Assembly (NCBI GenBank): GCA_023630585.1
Contig: CM042558.1
Coordinates: 12,021,800 to 12,085,799 of the forward strand
From: Cranoglanis bouderius
Taxonomy: Eukaryota > Chordata > Actinopteri > Siluriformes > Cranoglanididae
DNA: 64,000 nt
Reading direction: 5' to 3'
This document shows positions 26,410 to 34,571 of this stretch, one piece after another (position 1 is the first letter of the stretch; each line of letters opens with the position of its first letter). The notes beneath the pieces are model-generated. The model made no database searches. It saw only the letters and a program-made list of their open reading frames with translations, and was not told where the DNA came from. Made by a program: the position numbers and the translations under genes.

Positions 26410-27200
26410 ATCACAGTTTCAAGCAGAAATTCAGATGTTTGCTCAAAAGCTGAATTCATTGCTGGAGTTTAACTGAAGAAACCGTTAGGGGGAACCTTAG
26501 ATGTTGGATAACTCATCAATTCCCATGTCTTCTGTTTTATTTAGAAATGCTAACACTTAATTCTCAGTTAGATGTTTATAGAGTATATTACAAACGGGGG
26601 GGATGTTTCATGCAAAAGTTACTAAAATGGCAGTTGTGAACAATATTTAAGAACCTTCCAGGCTGGTTTTGTGCTGTCCATTTTGTTCCCATCGGTCTTT
26701 CCATCTCTTCCTTGTCGCACCATGGCAAGCTGTGGATACAAAGCACAAACATCCTTCGATGAATAGCATGTTTTGTAAAAATAAATAAACTAATTAATTA
26801 AATAAAATGTTGTTGTTTGTTAGTTTGTGAGTTCAAATCCTGGAATTGATGGAGCGTCACTAGTGACCTTTTAACCTTTTACATGCTGCTAAAAATGTCT
26901 ACCATTAGATTGAAACTAGCAAATGAATTCTGGCAAAGGTAACTGCTTAATGTGGCATTCTCATCAATTGCCTAATGTAAGTGCTTTCAAACTGATTAAC
27001 TAATGAATTACCTAATGTGTGTGTTTTTGTATATATCCATAGGGTGGCACTCGTCTGTTTCTCAGTGCTACCTGAACACAGCGAGGCTGAACACCAACAT
27101 CAACCCTGAACACTTAAAGCTTATTAAAAATCATCAAGTGTATTCAGTGCAGTGTAATGAAGTGTGGGGCTTATTTTAATGACTACATACAAACTGGATC

Positions 27201-27269
<69 letters not shown>

Positions 27270-27989
27270 AGAAAGCAAGGACAAAGATGAGAAAAGAGAG
27301 AGAGGAAGGAATAGAGGGTGCTATGAGATATTAAGCACATGAGAGGATGAGTGAAGGAGAAAGAGAATGAAAGAAAGCACACAAGAAGACAAGTAGAGAG
27401 AGAGTAAGAGTGTATGCGAGAAGAGAAGAGAAAGGAAAAAAGCGAAAACAAGAAAACGTGAAGGAGAGAAATGTTTAGAGAGAAAATGACAGGATGAGAA
27501 AGGAAGAGATGAACTGAAATCATGACACAAGAAAGGATGGCAAAGCCAGAGAGCGAAATGAGAGATAGAAAACAGGAAATGAATGAGAGAAGGGCAATGA
27601 GTGAAAGGAGGCATAGCAGGGAGAGAGGAACAGGTGAGGATGAGAAAAGGAAATGAAGAGGTAGAGAAATCATATGAGGGGATGAGGAAAGGAGAAAGGG
27701 ATAGTATAGAAGAAAATGATAGAAGAGAAGGATAGAGAGGGAAAGCAAACATAAGGATGAAAGAAGGAAGGAAACAGAGAGAAAATGAATGGAGAGGGTG
27801 AGGAAAGGACAGAGACAGCAAGATCAAGTATAGATAAAAATGAAAAATAGTGAAGGAAAAAACAGGAAGAACGAGAGTGAGGGAGAGTGTGGATGAGGAT
27901 GAGGAAAGAAAATGAGAGAGAAGGAGAGAATAAGGCAAGAGAAAGAGGTGGGTAAAAGAAAGACAAAGGGAAGAAGAGATTGACAAAGT

Positions 27990-28041
<52 letters not shown>

Positions 28042-29008
28042 GGTAGTACTGCTGCTTCTAAACACATTGAATAACATGTTTTAATACATGCGTTATATCA
28101 GTGGTTCTCATAACAGGGTCCACTTAGTTACTTAAAATTCTTTTAGAAATTACAACCCAACATTATTAAAGTTATTATATTTATCATTGAGTCTGTTTGA
28201 CTGGTCCCTTGACCTGAAATGGTTTAATCCAAACCTCACTAACTACAAAACAAGCAGCCTATAAATAATCTACACTTGAACCTAATGTGTTCTGTGGGTG
28301 GAAGGTTTAAGAATAGAAAGCTCTATGGCTCTAATAAATAGACAACATATTATTCATTTAAATAATGTTTATTTAAATGATGTTCATGAAATAAATCTGT
28401 ATTGGGAAGCTTAATGCGATTTATTTTGCAGTCAAAGTCCCCATGAAATCAAAATTGATGTTTTGTGGCTTTTAGTATGAATATGTTAGCCTTAAGGTTT
28501 TCTATAAGCTAGTGTGCTCCAAAACAATGACAAAATTCACATTTAGAAGATACAAGCATTCAAAACGTACAGTCTCTCTCTACCACCAATACGGATCAAC
28601 AGTTTTGATGACATCATTCTGCACTTCAGCTTCTCATCAGATTTTTTTTTTTTTTTTGTCCAATCAAATGCTCTCTAGAATCTGAAATGTCCCATGGGGA
28701 CTTTAAAGGTGTCCCTGCAGGATTTTTGTCCCAGATTCCTGGAGCATGAGGAATAGGCGAAAGGAAAGTGTGAGCGATCTGATGATGAAATGTTCCATCA
28801 AACTCAATCCTGCTATGGGAGAAAAAAGGAGGCCCAGATGTTCTGCTCAAAATTAAGCCATTTTTATGGATTTCCTTAAAAGTAGAACAATAATTCTCAA
28901 AATAGCTTGTTCACCTGTAACCTTTATAAACTCGGCTCAGTGTCTTTACTCACATTGTTAAAAGTCACAATTAATTTTAACCTGAGAGTAAAAGTGACTG
29001 GTGTTTAT

Positions 29009-29066
<58 letters not shown>

Positions 29067-29188
29067 CTCCCCTCCCACTTGCTAATTATATCATAATGAA
29101 ATCAATGAGAAAGTCTAGGTCAAACGTAAATAGTGAAACGACTATGGAAAAATGTAATCTGAGCTCATTATTGAGAGCAAAGGCCACA

Positions 29189-29242
<54 letters not shown>

Positions 29243-32200
29243 GAATGCTTAATGACTCAGCTGAATTGCAGGTTTTGACCCAGATACTCAATCTCATGGA
29301 TAAACAAGCAATGACATTGAAAAAAGTATACATGTTTGTGTGCCTGAGGACTCTTTCAGAGATTTTAAAGTACAACAGCCAATCTGTTGAAAATGCAATG
29401 AAAAAACAATGTAAGGTTTGCCTTATTGGAGAAAAACAATCAATATGTTTTCATCAAGGAGCATCTAGATCGAAAATGTGTTTTCTGCAGCTTCTTTTTA
29501 GCATTTCTGACTTGTCCTTTGCCGAGAGTGAGAAAAACAAAATGAAAAAACTTTGCACGTAGCTGATTAAAACATCATAGTTTCTCTCTTTGTCCACAGT
29601 TAACTACATGGAAAGACAACGGCCCAGAAATGAAACCATAAAGCACCTCTTTAATGTGCCACTGTGACATTTTATTGTAGATACGAGCTGCTAAACTGAG
29701 CCGTGAGGCACAAACTGAGCCAAAGGACAGAGCTGGAGAATGTGTTCTGAATATTAGGACTGACAAATAAAAAATAAATAAATAAATGCTGGATGCTATA
29801 CACAAAGTGTTTTAAACTAGCTGTTTAAATGATCATCTAATCATTAGTTGTTTTGTCAGTTATTAGTTATTAGTTATTAGTTAGTTGTTCTCTGAGCTCT
29901 GGTAATTTTTGGTGTTTCTAAGCATGGTCAGAACACACACAACATCTTTCGAATTTGTACTTGTAAATATGAGCAAAAAGTATGTATTCGTAAGCATTAA
30001 AAAGATATGTTTAAAATATATATATATAGGGGGAAACTTTTCAGATACTATATTAAATATATCAATTTCAAGAATGTTCCTGGTGCAAAAGACAACTGGG
30101 AATTCTTGGTAAGATTTCACACGCAAGTAGCAATTCTGGTGAAGGTGAAGGAGTTTCTTGAAGTTCTCAGGAACAACATTCAAATGGAAAAAGTTAGAGA
30201 GCAAAGCCATAGCAAGTTACCATAACAAAGACCTTAAACATCCCTTTCAGTACAATTGTAAATGATAAACGTTCTGCCTGAACGCACTATATATTTTTTT
30301 CATTCCTAACACCACCATTTCTCATACTGACAAATGATCTGCTACAGCTACTGTAAATCTAGAAATCATTACCAATAAAGGCTGTTTCCATTGCCTGCTT
30401 CAGCAAGCATTACTAAAATTCTTGCATCCCACAGATAGAAACCTAGGTAGTCTCCAGATTATACAGTTTGTTAACAGATATTGAAAAATATCTGCACTCA
30501 TCTTTAGTGGAACTACTGAATCTAGACATTTTTAAGCTGTCAAAATAAGTCAGCTTTAATTTTTTTTTACTGATCCTAAAAAAAAATAGATATCTGAGTG
30601 TAGAATGTATAACATACAAGATTCACAAAAAATAACTCTGTCAGACAAATACACTGGGAAAAAAGGAATACATGGTTTAAGAGAATTCACACTCACTGCC
30701 CACTTTATTAGGAACACACCTGCTTATTTATGCAGTTGTCCAGCAGCACAGTGCATAAAATCATGCAGACACGTGTCAAGAGCTACAGGTGCCAAACAGG
30801 CTGATTTGAGTATTTCAGAAACTACTGATCTCCTGGAATTTTCACACACAACAGTCTCTAGAGTTTACACAGATTGGTGTGAAAGAAGGGTCTACAGGCT
30901 GAAACATCTTGGGAAATCAGAGGAGAATGACCAGACTGGTTTGAGCTGTCAGGAAGTCTATAGTAATTCAAATAATCACTCTCGTGGTGAGCAGAAAAGC
31001 ATCTCAGAAGACATAACACCTTGAAGTGGATGCGTTACAAAAGCAGAAGACCACATCAGGTTCCATTACTGTCAACCAAGAACAAGAATCAGGAGTGGAA
31101 CATGATGTGGTTTCTGCTATTGTAGCCCATCCACCTCAAGGCCACATGGATAACTGCACAAATGAGCAGTGTTCCTATTAAATTGGACAGTGAGTGTGTT
31201 ACGTATAGTGTATGTAAATATTAAAAATATTAAGATAATATTAAGTTTCTCATCAAAAGATGATTTCATTGGTTATACTATACGTAATTTAAATTGCTAG
31301 ATTGAATTATGTAAAGTGAGAGTGATCAATTCACGTAATAGTAACGTAAACCAATCACATTATGAAATCTTGCGAGAATGTTGGCACTGATGGGAAGTAT
31401 AAGTATAGTATTACTCTAACAGGATTAAAACGTGTGATAGAATAGCACAGTGCTGATATGGCTGTTGCAGAATCATCATTGGGTTCAGTCCTCAGTTCAA
31501 ATCATGTTGGATGTACAAAAACACATTGTGTTAATGTGACTCAGTTCAACCACGTGGATTGAATTAAGTAAATTCAATGAGCTGGTGGTAGATGTTGGAT
31601 GTTAGAAAGATGATTTCTGCGAAGATCTACATACAGTATACATATACATCAATATTTAGACACAATACCTCCTGATTGGTGGCCACCAGTTGGCCCTCTA
31701 GTGTTGTCACTCTCTCCAGAGCCACACGCAGTCGCTCCCGCACCTACGGCAAGACAACAAGCCAATATCACACACTGACAAAACGTCAGTCCAGTATCTT
31801 AATTCATACTCATGCACAATATTAGCAGCATTTTCTATCATCAATAATAGTGAAAAACATGTTAAGTGCTTTAAAACTTCTAATGTCTTGAAAAGAAACT
31901 TCAAAGGCACTTCAACCAAACCAAAGCATCCAAAAAAGTGTATGTCCACTTCCTGTGATTGGCCCATACAGAGGTGTGAAGTAGGAGCTGCACAACTACA
32001 CATTTTTACTAGTCAACCAGTAATTAAAAAAAAAAGAAAAGAAAAAAGTAGTCGACTAGTCATCTTTTCCACAGTTAGCACAAAAACCTTTAGGACATGG
32101 CTATTTTCAGGCTGCACATCAATTAACAGCCATACATAATCTACAAATGAAATTTCAAGTATCAGTGCTGAATTTAATATTTAGGCTACACTATGTAAGG

Positions 32201-32755
32201 AATAACTGACGACGGGCCGTTGAATTATTAGAAAATAATGCACACCCTGTGGTGGTATGCCCCATTACACCTTGGGTGTGTGCATTATTTTCTAATAATT
32301 CAACGGACCGGAGTCAATTATTCCGCTTATACCACAGTTACCACACATCAAGACATTGTTAAGATGTTTTATTTCAAGACATTTGTCAGGTTTTCGTCCT
32401 TAAAACGCTCTTGTGTGTGGAACTAATTTATGACGCATTCCATCTCGAGCTTATGTTGCTAATTCCAAAATGTCATTTTAGAGCTAGTAATGGAGGCTTG
32501 AGCCATTGATATGCAGTTATTGGAGAGAGAGAGACAGACAGAGACAGAGAGAGAGAGAGAGAGATCATGATTTTTTTCCGTTTCAGGCTGATAATATAAA
32601 AATAGAAAAAATAACTAAATAAATATAGATAAGATTACGTGTTCACAGGGTTTTTCTTTTTTTTAATTACTGCAGAAAATACAACAAATAAATAAATAAA
32701 TATTGATACTTGTTCACTGGCTTATCACATGTGCTCTCTCCTGCTCTTTTTTCTT

Positions 32756-32793
<38 letters not shown>

Positions 32794-33737
32794 CAATAAC
32801 TGCATATCAATGGCTCAAGCCTCCGCTTCGCCTCGTGGCCGCATTACCACCTCGTGTGCGCATTATTTTTCTAATAATTTAATGGTGCGTCTTCAATTAT
32901 TCCTTACATATTTCTGGAAAATCTAAATTTTCTGTCCTTTTGTTTGTTGTTAGATCTGTGTGCTGTGGTGGACAGTAGGCTAACCTTTCCGTTAGTTCAG
33001 TTAACTCGTCAAAGTGATATGGAACTGTAATGCGGTCCAGACCTGACTGGAACTACTTTAGCCGTGGATTTACTGAAAAATAATTGCACACCTCAGAACG
33101 TCTGTCAGCCAATCACAATCGAGAATTCTGGTATAAACTGTTTTATACTATTTAGGGACATAGGAATTCTTAAACTGGGCTGGGAATCTGACACAACCCA
33201 GATAACATACATTTCTGGGCCTCATCTGTGCCAACTATGGCAAATATGGCTCAGTTCTGGCAGTGGCAAAGGGTATATGGGCCGTATCTGGCCCACACAC
33301 AACAAGCCTGTTTTAGGCTGAGTTTTGGCTTGTTTTGTCTAGGCCCACATCTGGCCCAGAAGCCATCCACACTCCACACTCCACTCCATGATCCACAGGG
33401 TAAGTCATTACCATCATTCCATATGGTATGTGGGCCAGCTGTAATTTGCTGTCTGGGAAGGGTTCTCAAGGTATTCCCATAAGGAGAATAAAACGTCTTC
33501 CAAATAGGAAGATAATAAATTCCAAAATATTCACAGGGGAAGGACTGCAGTGATGTCATACCTTCTCATCCAGGGCTTTGTGGTGCTCAAACAGAGATTT
33601 GAGAGCTTTAAGCACCTCCACTTCACTGGAGACTCCGGAGGGTGGAGGAGCCTGTCTCTTCACCACCGTCATCCTCAATGAGCGCTCGTGACGTGACACC
33701 AAGCACTCCAAATGCTCCAGGAGGAGCTACACACACA

Positions 33738-33775
<38 letters not shown>

Positions 33776-34483
33776 AGTTTTACAATTTTAATCAAGTGCA
33801 TTCTGTATTCATGCATTCAGCTCTGAGGAAACTGTTTATTCATTTATCAATCTAAATTTCATTTTAATAAATGAAAAGCAAAAGTGTGCAAAGTAGTAAA
33901 TTGGCCAGCCATCCGACTGGGATTGTATTTTACTGCTTTTTTTCAGTAAGCAAATGAAATACAGCTTGTTTTCCATAAAACACAATATACTGGCCTGAAT
34001 ACTGGACTCCAGTCCTTTCTTTCTGTCATCAAACTGCTGTGTAAATTTGCGAGGAAAAAAATAGTTTGTCCTGCCTCTTGCTGCATTGCTCACTCTATAG
34101 TCTTATATATCCTGTGATACAAATTATAATCCAGGAAGTGTTAATAATGTAGTACCATTTGACTTATATGTTTTTATTGTATTTGATGGAAAAGTGATTA
34201 AAACAAGCTTTCAGTATATGTGTTCTATCCTAATTGTCTGATTTAACTAACTACAGTTAGTGGCCAGACTATTTTCTTCTGGAAAATCACATCACAGCCT
34301 AACAGAATGTCTTATTCCTAAATGTGAAAACCACTGGCATATAATTTTATCAGCTCGGCTTCTGACTGACATATGATGGTTTAGTCTGACTGCTACTTAC
34401 ACTCAAGGTTCAAGGCCTTAATCTTGAGCTCAAGTAGTTAAATTATACGTTTCATTAAATGTTAAACACAGGCTCTGACTTTG

Positions 34484-34571
<88 letters not shown>

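Noticed and set aside
27176..28077. Long minus-strand ORFs of 135-248 codons, Ser/Leu/Phe-rich
   Set aside because: They are read-through of a polypurine tract and a (CA)n run; composition alone removes stop codons, and three overlapping frames are equally open.
28907..29278. ORF with poly-Thr-His
   Set aside because: It is a translated (CA)n microsatellite.
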